Position numbers and translations under genes: made by a program. Below, in pieces: positions 14,962-22,214 of a stretch of DNA of 22,214 bases. The stretch is from positions 1 to 22,214 of the forward strand of contig JAFAFF010000289.1 in NCBI GenBank assembly GCA_023423605.1. Reading direction: 5' to 3'. Under the pieces are notes generated by a model, which saw only the letters and a list, made by a program, of their open reading frames with translations, ran no database searches and was not told where the DNA came from. This DNA is from Pseudomonadota bacterium (GTDB lineage Bacteria > Pseudomonadota > Gammaproteobacteria > Xanthomonadales > Xanthomonadaceae). Positions within the stretch are counted from its first letter, which is position 1, and each line of letters opens with the position of its first letter.

Positions 14962-16295
14962 GATGCGTTGGCAGGCGTCGGCACCTCGTCCCGCGCCAGC
15001 AGGCTGCCCGCGTACAGCGCCGCCAGCAGCACCGTCAGGCCACCCCAGAAGGTGGAGTGGAACGCCAGATGGGTATTGAGCGGAAACACCGTGACCACCA
15101 GCGCCAGCATGGCCGGGCGCGCACGCTCCCGCGCCTGCGGCGGCGCGAACCGCCACGCCCGCCACGCCTGCGCGAAGGCTGCCAGCCATAGCAGCAGGCC
15201 CAGTACACCGGTTTCTGCGAGGATTTCCAGCACGATCTGATGAGCGTGCAACGCGGGACCTTCACCCCATACGCCCTGCTGCCCAGCCTGCGGATCGCAG
15301 GCCGGCCAGGCATCGCGGAAACCCCGCGCGCCAACGCCGTTGATGGGATGCGCCTGGATCATGCAACCGGCGGCCGCCCAGATGCGCCCGCGACCGGACA
15401 GCGCCTGCTCCATGCCATCCTCATGGCCCTGCCAGGCCTGCGCGGTGCGCGCCACGCGTTCGCGCAGCTGTGGCACGGTGGCTGCCAGCCCCGCCGCGAC
15501 CGCCAGGCCGAGCAATGACAGCAGCAGCAGCTGGCGTGCGCCGAGAAGGCGCCAGCCGCTGTACAGCACCACCAGCGCGAAGGTGATCCACGATGCCCGC
15601 GAGCCGGCCAGCAACAGCACCACGCCCACCGCTGCACTGGCCAGCAGCCACCCTCCACGACCGAAGCGCGTTGCCACCGGCAGCAGCAGGAACGGCGACA
15701 GGCTGGCCAGCACCTGGCCGAATTTGAGATTGCATGGGCCCAGCACGCCACTGAGGCGGTCGGCCAATGCGGCCTCTTCCGGGCTGCACAGGCCGTGCCC
15801 GCTGGCCAGATGCTTGAGCTGGTCCAGCGACCAGAACCATGGGCTGGTGCCGGCCAGTGCCTGCACCAGCGCATCCAGCGTCCATGCCGCCGTGATCAGC
15901 GCCAGGCCATTCAAGGTTCGCGCGCGGCGCTGCGGCGTCGCCACAGCGATCGCCACCAGCCACATGAAGGGCAGATAGCGCAGTCCCGCTGCGGCCTTCG
16001 TCCATGCGGCCGCCGGGTCCACCGCATCCAGCGCCGAGAACGCCTGCGGCAGCCAGTAACCCAGGAACAGGATGCTGGTGAGTGCCCACGCCGCAGGACC
16101 CAGCAGATGCGGCCGGCCCTGCAGCCGGCGCATGACCATGCGCGTGGCGGCATACAGCGCGCCCAGCACCAGCACGCCTTCGGCGATGCCGGGCAGCGGC
16201 CACAACGCCACGAAGGCCAGCACCCACCAGGGCGCCCAGTGGCCGGCGCGATCATCGCGCACCGGGCGGACAGGATCAGCCGGCAAGGTTGGCAT
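14958..16295 (-). CDS. O-antigen ligase / Wzy-type polytopic membrane protein (WaaL-like)
   Basis: This 445-residue protein has about 10-12 transmembrane helices and belongs to the Wzy_C/O-antigen ligase superfamily, which joins undecaprenyl-linked glycans to lipid A-core or polymerises them. Family hallmarks are GSRASW (231-236), the GRGRIW...HPINGVGARGF segment (301-326) and HAHQ (350-353) leading into a LEILAETGVLGLL helix. The start at 16295 overlaps the glycosyltransferase end by 20 nt; no clear Shine-Dalgarno is visible, so coupled translation is likely. It is last in a zinc-finger / GT4 / ligase operon. Ligase and polymerase cannot be told apart by sequence alone; proximity to waaA and lpxL favours ligase. 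Confidence 0.82.
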   Translation of the reverse strand: MPTLPADPVRPVRDDRAGHWAPWWVLAFVALWPLPGIAEGVLVLGALYAATRMVMRRLQGRPHLLGPAAWALTSILFLGYWLPQAFSALDAVDPAAAWTKAAAGLRYLPFMWLVAIAVATPQRRARTLNGLALITAAWTLDALVQALAGTSPWFWSLDQLKHLASGHGLCSPEEAALADRLSGVLGPCNLKFGQVLASLSPFLLLPVATRFGRGGWLLASAAVGVVLLLAGSRASWITFALVVLYSGWRLLGARQLLLLSLLGLAVAAGLAATVPQLRERVARTAQAWQGHEDGMEQALSGRGRIWAAAGCMIQAHPINGVGARGFRDAWPACDPQAGQQGVWGEGPALHAHQIVLEILAETGVLGLLLWLAAFAQAWRAWRFAPPQARERARPAMLALVVTVFPLNTHLAFHSTFWGGLTVLLAALYAGSLLARDEVPTPANAS

Positions 16296-17391
16296 AGAGG
16301 CGGAGTGTGTCGCGCTGCATGGCCTGCAGCGTATACGGGATACGCGAGGGCAGCGCAGGAGGATCGGCAAGCAGGGCCAGCGCGCGTTCACCCAGCGCAG
16401 CGGCATCACCCAGAGGTACCGCCCCGGAAGGCTGCAACCGCCGCAGCAGTTCGCCGACGCCGCCGTGGTCCCAGCCCAGCACCGGACGGCCGACAGCGAT
16501 GGCTTCCACCACCGTGCGACCGAACGCTTCCGGCTTGTCGGAAAGCTGCAGGACCAGATCGCTGGCGGCGTACGCTTCGGCAATGCGCGAGGTGGGCGGG
16601 CTGACGTGCAGCGCTGCATCCACGCCCAGCATGCGGGCCTGCTGGCGCAGCTCCTCCACGTAGGCGCCGCGTCCCGGTTCGTCACTGCCCAGCATCCACA
16701 GCTGCGCCGCACTGCCTGCGGTGCGCAGAGCCGACAGCAGGCGCAGGGCATGCGCGTGGCCCTTCAGCCGCGTGCCACGTCCCGGCAGCAGCAGCACCGG
16801 CCCCTCGGCATCGAGCAGCCAGGGATGATCCTTGCCCAATGCCATCCGTGGCCGGCGATCATTGCGCGCCACGCGCGGGAACTGCGCGGTATCGACGCCA
16901 CGCGGAATCACCTGCAGGCGCCCGGCCGGCACCGCTGGATAATGGCGCTGCACGAATTCGCGCACGGTATCGGACACACAGATCACCCGCTCACCGGTGG
17001 TCATCACCGCGCTGTAGCGGCCGGGCGAATTCAGGCCGTGCACGGTGGTCACCCAGTGCGGGCGACGCCCGGCCGGCAACGCCTGCACCGCTTTCAGGCC
17101 CAGCCAGGCCGGCAGCCGCGAACGCGCATGCACGATGTCCGCGTCGATTTCCGCGAACAGGCGCCGCAGCGTGGGCATGTGCCGCAGGGTCAGCAGTGAT
17201 TTGCGGCCGATGTCCAGGGTGAGATGTTCGGCACCGCTGGCCAGCAGCGGCTCCACCAGGCGTCCGCCTGCCGAGACCACCAAGGCGCGATGACCGGCCT
17301 GGACCAGTGCCGCGGCGATTTCCAGTGTCGAACGCTCGACGCCGCCGGAATGCAGCGCCGGCAGCAACTGCACCACGGTCAATCGGCGCAT
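16276..17391 (-). CDS. Glycosyltransferase family 4 protein, LPS core or polysaccharide type
   Basis: This is a 371-residue GT-B glycosyltransferase. The N-terminal acceptor domain opens with a Rossmann strand and the GGVER loop (16-20). The C-terminal donor domain has RGTRLKGH (205-212) and the EX7E retaining-GT4 motif at E288-AFGRTVV-E296. It is cytoplasmic or peripheral to the inner membrane and probably uses a nucleotide sugar to extend core LPS or a lipid-linked glycan; the sugar is not predictable here. It begins 17 nt after the zinc-finger gene and overlaps the ligase gene by 20 nt, so these three form an operon. The ATG lacks a strong ribosome-binding site. Confidence 0.9.
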   Translation of the reverse strand: MRRLTVVQLLPALHSGGVERSTLEIAAALVQAGHRALVVSAGGRLVEPLLASGAEHLTLDIGRKSLLTLRHMPTLRRLFAEIDADIVHARSRLPAWLGLKAVQALPAGRRPHWVTTVHGLNSPGRYSAVMTTGERVICVSDTVREFVQRHYPAVPAGRLQVIPRGVDTAQFPRVARNDRRPRMALGKDHPWLLDAEGPVLLLPGRGTRLKGHAHALRLLSALRTAGSAAQLWMLGSDEPGRGAYVEELRQQARMLGVDAALHVSPPTSRIAEAYAASDLVLQLSDKPEAFGRTVVEAIAVGRPVLGWDHGGVGELLRRLQPSGAVPLGDAAALGERALALLADPPALPSRIPYTLQAMQRDTLRLYANLAG

Positions 17392-17407
17392 CGGCAGGGG
17401 TGTCCGC

Positions 17408-17617
17408 TCAGTCGGCCAGCACGAACACGGCGCCGCAATAGGCGCACTTCGCTTCGCGGTTGGGCTCGTCTTCGATGGGCAGGTACACGCGCGGATGCGA
17501 ATTCCACAGCGCCATCTCCGGGGTCGGGCAGCTCAGCGGCAGGTCGCTGCGGTGCACGGTGTAACGCTTTTCGGCGTTGGCGGGAGCGGTGGCGGTATGG
17601 CTCATGGCGGCGGACAT
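17408..17617 (-). CDS. Small zf-CHCC zinc-finger protein
   Basis: This 69-residue protein (65 if the second ATG at 17605 is used) carries the zf-CHCC fold related to mitochondrial NDUFS6. Probable Zn ligands are C30, H41, C58 and C61, within SCP, SHPRVYLPI and CAYCGAVF. The C-terminal CAYCG...F pattern is diagnostic. Its molecular role in bacteria is not established. Neither ATG has a good Shine-Dalgarno. A longer upstream frame is rejected because it would cross the GC-rich promoter region. It is the first gene of the operon with the GT4 and ligase genes, with a TAGAAT -10 candidate 25 nt upstream. Confidence 0.85.
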   Translation of the reverse strand: MSAAMSHTATAPANAEKRYTVHRSDLPLSCPTPEMALWNSHPRVYLPIEDEPNREAKCAYCGAVFVLAD

Positions 17618-17642
17618 CTGCGAAGGGAAAACGGATGGGGCG

Positions 17643-17648
17643 ATTCTA
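17643..17648 (-). promoter_or_regulatory. TAGAAT -10 candidate for the zinc-finger/GT4/ligase operon
   Basis: The minus strand reads GCTAGAATCG here, predicting a start near 17636 and a 5' UTR of about 20-30 nt. The same GCTAGAAT string occurs before lpxL. There is no good -35 in the GC-rich upstream sequence. Confidence 0.45.
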
Positions 17649-17680
17649 GCAGGCCAGCGCCTCGCCCCCCACTGCCGGCG

Positions 17681-17698
17681 GCCCCGGGCTGCCGGGGC
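17681..17698. terminator. GC-rich hairpin downstream of the TonB receptor gene
   Basis: GCCCCGG-GCTG-CCGGGGC is a perfect 7-bp stem about 40 nt past the receptor stop codon. It lacks a U-tract, so its terminator role is uncertain; it also sits just upstream of the zinc-finger promoter. Confidence 0.4.
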
Positions 17699-17738
17699 GG
17701 GCCGGAAGGTGCCGTGCCGGGGATTGCCGGATCGGGGA

Positions 17739-20492
17739 TTACTGGAAATCCAGCGACAGTTCCAGGAAGGCCGAGCGCCCGAAGGCGTTGTAGATCCCCT
17801 GGTCATAGAACGGCCAGTTGCCGTTGCTGCGGTCGATCGGCGGCATCTCGTCGGTCACGTTGTTGACCGTCAGCAACAGGCTGGCCAGTTCATTGATGCG
17901 GTAGCCGACGGTGGCGTTCCAGGTCGTCCATGGACCGATATCGCGCCGCTCGCCCTCCTGGTTCCAGGTCGGTGCGTTGCGCACGCCGTACGCGCTGGCG
18001 CTGAACGGCCCGCGGTTCCAGTTCACGCCCAGGGTGGTGCGGTGCTGCAGCTCGTTGGAATTGGCGCAGCACAGCTGGTCATGGACCGGATCGCCCTCCT
18101 TGTCCTGGGTGGTGTGCTTCAGCGACCGGTAGTAACCGGCGTTGAGCGAGAAATCGCCTGCGTTCTGCGTCGCCCAGCGGTAGTCCAGTGCGGCCTGCAC
18201 GCCGGTCTGGCGCTGGCTGGCGATGTTGATCGGATAGGAGAACACCTTGTCCACGCCGTTGGGATTGAGCGGATCGGTGGCGGGCTTGCGCTGCACCTGG
18301 CCCAGCACCTGCTGGCAGGTGGGTGAACTGATGTCGAAGCGGGTCTGCCCGTTTTCCGAAACCCCCAGTCGGCAGTTGGCCTCGGTATCCAGGATGCTGT
18401 CGGTGCCCAGGATGCGCACTTCGTTTTCGATGGTGACCGAGTTGAAATCCACCGAAACGCTCAGTGCGTTGTCCAGCGCCGACCACACCACGCCATAGGT
18501 GAAGGTGCGCGCGGTGATGTCCTTCAGGTCGCGGTTGCCGGTGCTGGACGACAGCACCGCCAGGCCCGACTGCGCGCACTCATCGAAATTGTCCGAGGTG
18601 TAGCCGGCCTGCCGGCATTGGTAGAGGTCGGTGTTGGTGGTGTAGCCGCTGCTTTCGCGCGAGAACAGGTAGAACATGTCCGGCGAGCGGAACGCGGTGG
18701 CGTAGCTGCCACGCAGCAGCAGCGATTCCACCGGGCGGTACTCCAGGCCGAGCTTCCAGGTCGCCTTGCCGTTGCCACCGCCGCCCTGCAGCGAATATTT
18801 GTCATAGCGTCCGGACAGGTTGGCGCTGAAGGTATCGATGATCGGCACCTGCAGTTCGGCACCCAGCGCGTACAGGTCGCGCTGGCCTTCGGCCGAGGTG
18901 CCGCCGGTCTGGCCGCGGAACAGCACGCCGGCATCGGGGTCGGCCGACTGGTTGAAGAACTTCTCGCGCTGCCCCTGCGCGATCAACGCGAAGCCGACAT
19001 CGCCGGCCGGCATGCTGAACAACGCGGTATGGGTGAGCAGCGCGGTGACCGCCGTGCGCGATGCGCTGGAGGCTGCGCGGTTGAGGCCGCTGAAGCTGTC
19101 GTACTGCCCGCGGGTGATCGGCTGGTACAGCCGGGACAGATCCGGTGCGTAGACCTCATATCCGTCCTGCATGCCCAGCATCGGCCCGAGGTAGTAGTCG
19201 TCCACGCCGTTGCGGGCCAGGAAATCGGTGGATTTTCGGGTCACGTCGGTGCTGGAGCGGTTGGCGTACACGTCGTAGTCGAAGCCACCCAGCGCACCGC
19301 GCACGCCGGCGGTAACGTTCAGCGAGCGCGTGTAGACACGCTGGTCCTTGGCATCCAGGCCCACTTCCTCCGGCGCATAGATGCGCTGCCATTGCTCATA
19401 CTGGCCGCTGGACTGGTTGTAGAAGGTCTTGCTCCAGAACGGACTGCCGCCGCTGTAGGTGGGGCGGCTGAAACCGAACAGGATGTCCGAATACAGCTCG
19501 GTCTCCGGGGTCAGGTGGTAGCGCAGGAACGTGGTGGCGTTGACGTCCTGGCTGGTGTTGTACAGCGTGGCCGTGCCGACGTTCTCCGGGCTGCCGCAGT
19601 AGTAACCACCGCCGTCGATGTCGCGGTGCGCGTATACCGTGCTGCCGCCGAACAGCCCCGCCAATGGCGCGCAGGTGGCCGCGCCCGGATCGATGTAGGC
19701 ATTGGGTGCCATCTGCATGCGCAGGAAGGTGCGCGACGGGTCTTGGGGACCGGTCGGGTTGTCGTCGACGCTGTCGATGCTGCTGCGGTTGAAGGCATGG
19801 ATGGCCTTCTGGTTGGTGTACTCCAGGCCATAGCTCAGATCCAGGTTGCCGAAGCTCTGGCCGCTGCTGAAGCTGAAGCGCTGGCTGGAGCCGCCGCCCT
19901 GGCTGTAGCCGCCCACGCGGTAACGCAGGTGGGTGCCTTCCACGCGGTCCTTGAGCACGATGTTGACCACGCCGGCCACGGCCGAGGAGCCATATACCGA
20001 GGACTGCCCGCCGGTCAGCACGTCGATGCGTTCCACCATCCCGAGCGGGATGTTGGCGATATCCGCGATGCTGGTGTTGCCGTTGTAGGCCAGCGGATAA
20101 CTGTTGATGGGACGGCCGTTGATGAGGGTGAGTGTGTAGCTGGGATCCAGCCCGAACAGGCTGATGGTCTTGGCGCCCGGCGTGTAGAAACCGGTGCCCT
20201 GCGAATCCTGCACCGATCCATTGGATACCGGCAGCGAACGCAGCGCGTCGAACACGGTGGTGAAGCCCTGCGCCTGGATCTGCTCGGCGGTGATGGTGGT
20301 GACCGGCGAAGGCCCTTCGACCTGCGCCCGCGGAATCAACGAACCGGTGACCTGCACCGCATCGAGCTGGCGAGGCCTGCTGGCGGCGGCCTGGTCTTCA
20401 GCGCTGGCGGTTTCCGCGACGGCCTGCGCATGGGCCGCCAAGGGCGCGATCAGGACGGACGAAATCAACAACGGCAACAACCTGTGCTTCAT
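17739..20492 (-). CDS. TonB-dependent outer-membrane receptor
   Basis: This 917-residue receptor imports large substrates, powered by TonB-ExbBD. A signal peptide (residues 1-22, AHA-QA) is followed by a short linker, a TonB box-like LDAVQVTG (43-50), and the plug domain with TLTLINGRPINSYP and ERIDVLTGGQSSVYGSSAVAG. A 22-strand barrel then runs to LELSLDFQ. No N-terminal signalling (STN) domain is present, so it is not a transducer type. The start at 20492 has AGGAGAG with 7-nt spacing. Extracellular loops carry several paired cysteines (for example TCAPL/YYCGS and YQCRQ/DECAQ). It is divergent from a GH92 alpha-mannosidase, suggesting a mannose-containing glycan substrate rather than a siderophore; that is inference from context. 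Confidence 0.93.
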   Translation of the reverse strand: MKHRLLPLLISSVLIAPLAAHAQAVAETASAEDQAAASRPRQLDAVQVTGSLIPRAQVEGPSPVTTITAEQIQAQGFTTVFDALRSLPVSNGSVQDSQGTGFYTPGAKTISLFGLDPSYTLTLINGRPINSYPLAYNGNTSIADIANIPLGMVERIDVLTGGQSSVYGSSAVAGVVNIVLKDRVEGTHLRYRVGGYSQGGGSSQRFSFSSGQSFGNLDLSYGLEYTNQKAIHAFNRSSIDSVDDNPTGPQDPSRTFLRMQMAPNAYIDPGAATCAPLAGLFGGSTVYAHRDIDGGGYYCGSPENVGTATLYNTSQDVNATTFLRYHLTPETELYSDILFGFSRPTYSGGSPFWSKTFYNQSSGQYEQWQRIYAPEEVGLDAKDQRVYTRSLNVTAGVRGALGGFDYDVYANRSSTDVTRKSTDFLARNGVDDYYLGPMLGMQDGYEVYAPDLSRLYQPITRGQYDSFSGLNRAASSASRTAVTALLTHTALFSMPAGDVGFALIAQGQREKFFNQSADPDAGVLFRGQTGGTSAEGQRDLYALGAELQVPIIDTFSANLSGRYDKYSLQGGGGNGKATWKLGLEYRPVESLLLRGSYATAFRSPDMFYLFSRESSGYTTNTDLYQCRQAGYTSDNFDECAQSGLAVLSSSTGNRDLKDITARTFTYGVVWSALDNALSVSVDFNSVTIENEVRILGTDSILDTEANCRLGVSENGQTRFDISSPTCQQVLGQVQRKPATDPLNPNGVDKVFSYPINIASQRQTGVQAALDYRWATQNAGDFSLNAGYYRSLKHTTQDKEGDPVHDQLCCANSNELQHRTTLGVNWNRGPFSASAYGVRNAPTWNQEGERRDIGPWTTWNATVGYRINELASLLLTVNNVTDEMPPIDRSNGNWPFYDQGIYNAFGRSAFLELSLDFQ

Positions 20493-20593
20493 CTGGCATC
20501 TCTCCTGGAATGGAAGGCGATCCAGCGGCCGGCGGGGGGCGGCGCGCAGGTGGGGCGGGCGTGGCGATGTATCGATGGCGATGTCCGGGCCTC

Positions 20594-20622
20594 TTTTAAA
20601 TCGATCCAAAGCACGCTGTCAA
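20594..20622 (-). promoter_or_regulatory. Sigma70-type promoter of the TonB receptor gene
   Basis: On the minus strand, a perfect -35 TTGACA (20617-20622) is followed after exactly 17 nt by TTAAAA (20594-20599) as -10. The predicted start is near 20587, leaving a leader of about 95 nt. The palindrome at 20595-20610 overlaps the -10 and spacer. Confidence 0.65.
20595..20610. promoter_or_regulatory. LacI-like operator candidate 1
   Basis: TTT-N2-ATCGAT-N2-AAA is a 16-bp dyad with a central CG, as in LacI/GalR-family operators. It covers the -10 and spacer of the receptor promoter, so a bound repressor would block it. The regulator gene is not in the window. Confidence 0.5.
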
Positions 20623-20650
20623 TATTTCGTAATGAAACCTTTTTGCAGCA

Positions 20651-20664
20651 TTAGATCGAACTAA
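20651..20664. promoter_or_regulatory. LacI-like operator candidate 2
   Basis: TTAG-N-TCGA-N-CTAA is a 14-bp dyad with a central CG, centred 55 bp from candidate 1 and nearer the GH92 gene. It overlaps TAAATT (20662-20667), a possible -10 for the mannosidase gene, although the matching -35 is weak. Confidence 0.5.
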
Positions 20665-20728
20665 ATTCACTTGTCAGCGCCAACATGCGTGTTGCAGGAT
20701 GATCCGGTTGCTCTGGGAGGAGAACGCA

Positions 20729-22214
20729 ATGACCCCGTCCGTATCCTGCCGCGCGCGTCGCGCGCCGTTACCCCTCGCGCTCGCCCTCGTGCTGGCCCTA
20801 CTGGTCGCTCCGGCCGCCCATGCGGCAGCGCTGGAGACCTCGTTCGAACGCGGCGAACCGGCCCCGGTTGCCAGCGGGCAGGGTCCGCTGCAGCTGCGCA
20901 TCGGCGATGGCCCACAGGACCCGTACACGGCGCGGGCCGGCATGGGCTACAGCGGTCTGCGCGCCCTGCACTATGCCGGGCCTGGCGGCGTGGCCCGGCA
21001 GCGGCTGCTGGATGCCGACCAGCGCATCGAGGACGACACCACCCTGTCCTGGATGGTGCTGCCGGAAATCGTGGAGGGCGACACCGTTGCCTCCACCTAC
21101 GTATCGCTGGACCTGCTGCTCGATGACGGCCAGCGGGTTTCCACCAGCACCGCACGCGACCAGCATGGCGTGGCGCTGGGCGCAGCGGCACAGGGCGATT
21201 CAAGGACCCTGTATCCGCAGCAATGGGCGCGCAAATCCGTTCGTCTGGGTGATGTGCCCGGGTTGAAGGGACGACGCGTGGTGGCCGTGGAACTGGAGGT
21301 GGCCAGTGCCGCCGGTGCGCCCGTTTCCGGCTGGATCGACGACGTACGCCTGCAACCGGTCGCGCGCGTTCAACCACAGCGCGCGTCCGACTGGGTGCTG
21401 ACCACGCGCGGCACGCAGTCCAACGGGCGTTTCTCGCGCGGCAACAACTTCCCGGCCACCGCCGTGCCGCACGGCTTCAACTTCTGGACCCCGGTGACCG
21501 ATGCCAGCGCCCTGAACTGGCTGTACCGCTGGAACGAACACAACGACGACCGCAACCGCCCGCGCCTGCAGGCGCTGGGGCTCAGTCATCAGCCCAGCCC
21601 GTGGATGGGCGACCGGCAGACCTTCCAGGTGATGCCATCGAGTGCGCGTGGCGTGCCCGAAGCGGATCGTGGCAAGCGCGCGCTGGCGTTTTCCCATGAC
21701 CAGGAAACCGCACGCCCCTATCGCTACGACGTGCGCTTCGACAATGGCATCGCGGCCGCCATCGCGCCGACCGACCATGCCGCCGTGTTCCGCTTCGAAT
21801 TCCCGCAGGATGGCGATGCCAACCTGTTGTTCGACAATGTCGATGCACGCGGTGGGCTGACCCTGGATGCGGCTTCGCAGACGCTGTCCGGGCATACCGA
21901 CGTTCGCAGCGGGCTGTCCAACGGCGCCACGCGCATGTACGTGGTGGCGACCTTCGACCGCCCGTGGCGCAGCAGTGGCCGCATCGATACCGGTCGCCCC
22001 ACCGGTTACATCAAGTTCGATGCCGGCAGCGATCGCAGGGTTCACATGCGTATCGCCACTTCATTGATTTCCGTAGAGCAGGCGCGACACAACCTGGCCC
22101 TGGAACTGGCTGCCGACGACACGCTGGAACAGGTCGCCAGCCGCGCACAGGACGCCTGGGATGCGCGCCTGGGCGCATTCGACATCGGCGATGCCAGCGA
22201 CGACCAGAAGACCA
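20729..22214 (+). CDS. Secreted GH92-family alpha-mannosidase, 3' end outside the window
   Basis: The frame is open from ATG 20729 to the last base (495 codons), so the gene is cut by the window end. GGGAGG lies 8 nt upstream of the start. A signal peptide (about residues 1-32, AHA-AA) is followed by a roughly 180-residue beta-sandwich-like region and then the GH92 N-terminal domain. The domain shows GNNFPATAVPHGFNFWTPVTD (as two parts, GNNFPATAVPHG and FNFWTPVTD, residues ~236-256), GLSHQPSPWMGD, TGYIKFD and the RIATSLISVEQARHNL block. GH92 enzymes are calcium-dependent exo-alpha-mannosidases acting on N-glycans or mannans. The catalytic (alpha/alpha)6 domain would lie beyond the window, so the active site cannot be checked. 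It is divergent from the TonB receptor and probably co-regulated through the shared palindromes. Confidence 0.85.
   Translation, partial: MTPSVSCRARRAPLPLALALVLALLVAPAAHAAALETSFERGEPAPVASGQGPLQLRIGDGPQDPYTARAGMGYSGLRALHYAGPGGVARQRLLDADQRIEDDTTLSWMVLPEIVEGDTVASTYVSLDLLLDDGQRVSTSTARDQHGVALGAAAQGDSRTLYPQQWARKSVRLGDVPGLKGRRVVAVELEVASAAGAPVSGWIDDVRLQPVARVQPQRASDWVLTTRGTQSNGRFSRGNNFPATAVPHGFNFWTPVTDASALNWLYRWNEHNDDRNRPRLQALGLSHQPSPWMGDRQTFQVMPSSARGVPEADRGKRALAFSHDQETARPYRYDVRFDNGIAAAIAPTDHAAVFRFEFPQDGDANLLFDNVDARGGLTLDAASQTLSGHTDVRSGLSNGATRMYVVATFDRPWRSSGRIDTGRPTGYIKFDAGSDRRVHMRIATSLISVEQARHNLALELAADDTLEQVASRAQDAWDARLGAFDIGDASDDQKT

Noticed and set aside
14958..16751. Long 597-codon version of the ligase gene
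   Set aside because: The first 152 codons overlap the GT4 gene in another frame and encode no recognisable sequence; the start at 16295 gives a normal family length.
18618..20654. Plus-strand open frame of 678 codons opposite the TonB receptor
   Set aside because: Ala/Gly/Val-rich shadow of the receptor gene; the minus-strand product has signal peptide, plug and barrel motifs.

Overview
The window looks like a chromosomal segment of a Stenotrophomonas, most likely from the S. maltophilia complex. Three observations support this. The sequence is GC-rich with strong GC3 bias. It carries SMAG-type (GTAG-headed) REP palindromes, which are typical of that species. The gene order smeP-smeO / smeRo-pcm-tolC matches the multidrug efflux locus described in S. 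maltophilia. I see no phage, insertion sequence, CRISPR array, tRNA or rRNA.

Layout. Bases 1-387 are non-coding, with a 13-unit heptamer tandem repeat and a 30-bp perfect inverted repeat. Bases 388-7659 hold the SmeOP-TolCsm efflux module: smeO-smeP on the minus strand, and smeRo (TetR repressor), pcm-like methyltransferase and tolC on the plus strand. An AT-rich divergent promoter with a dyad operator lies between the two transcription units, and a strong bidirectional terminator closes tolC. Bases 7738-12471 are an envelope/Mg2+ island. Two paralogous outer-membrane beta-barrel genes (minus strand) flank a small beta-barrel-like gene and an mgtE Mg2+ channel gene (plus strand). The 560-bp divergent spacer before the small gene holds several hairpins and a candidate switch-like leader RNA.

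Bases 12565-17617 are mostly surface-glycolipid genes. waaA (Kdo transferase) and lpxL (lipid A acyltransferase) are divergent. They are followed by a minus-strand operon of a zf-CHCC zinc-finger protein, a GT4 glycosyltransferase and a WaaL/Wzy-type ligase or polymerase, which converges on lpxL across an inverted SMAG pair. Bases 17739-22214 contain a TonB-dependent receptor divergent from a secreted GH92-family alpha-mannosidase that runs off the window. The shared promoter region has two LacI-like palindromes, so this is probably a small mannose-glycan utilisation locus.

How the genes work together. Most products act in the cell envelope: tripartite efflux, outer-membrane pores, Mg2+ import, lipid A/core assembly and glycan uptake. 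The most unusual items are the candidate leader RNA at 9121-9201, the duplicated outer-membrane genes around mgtE whose leaders also look related, the long inverted repeat after smeP, and the atypical Pcm-like protein.
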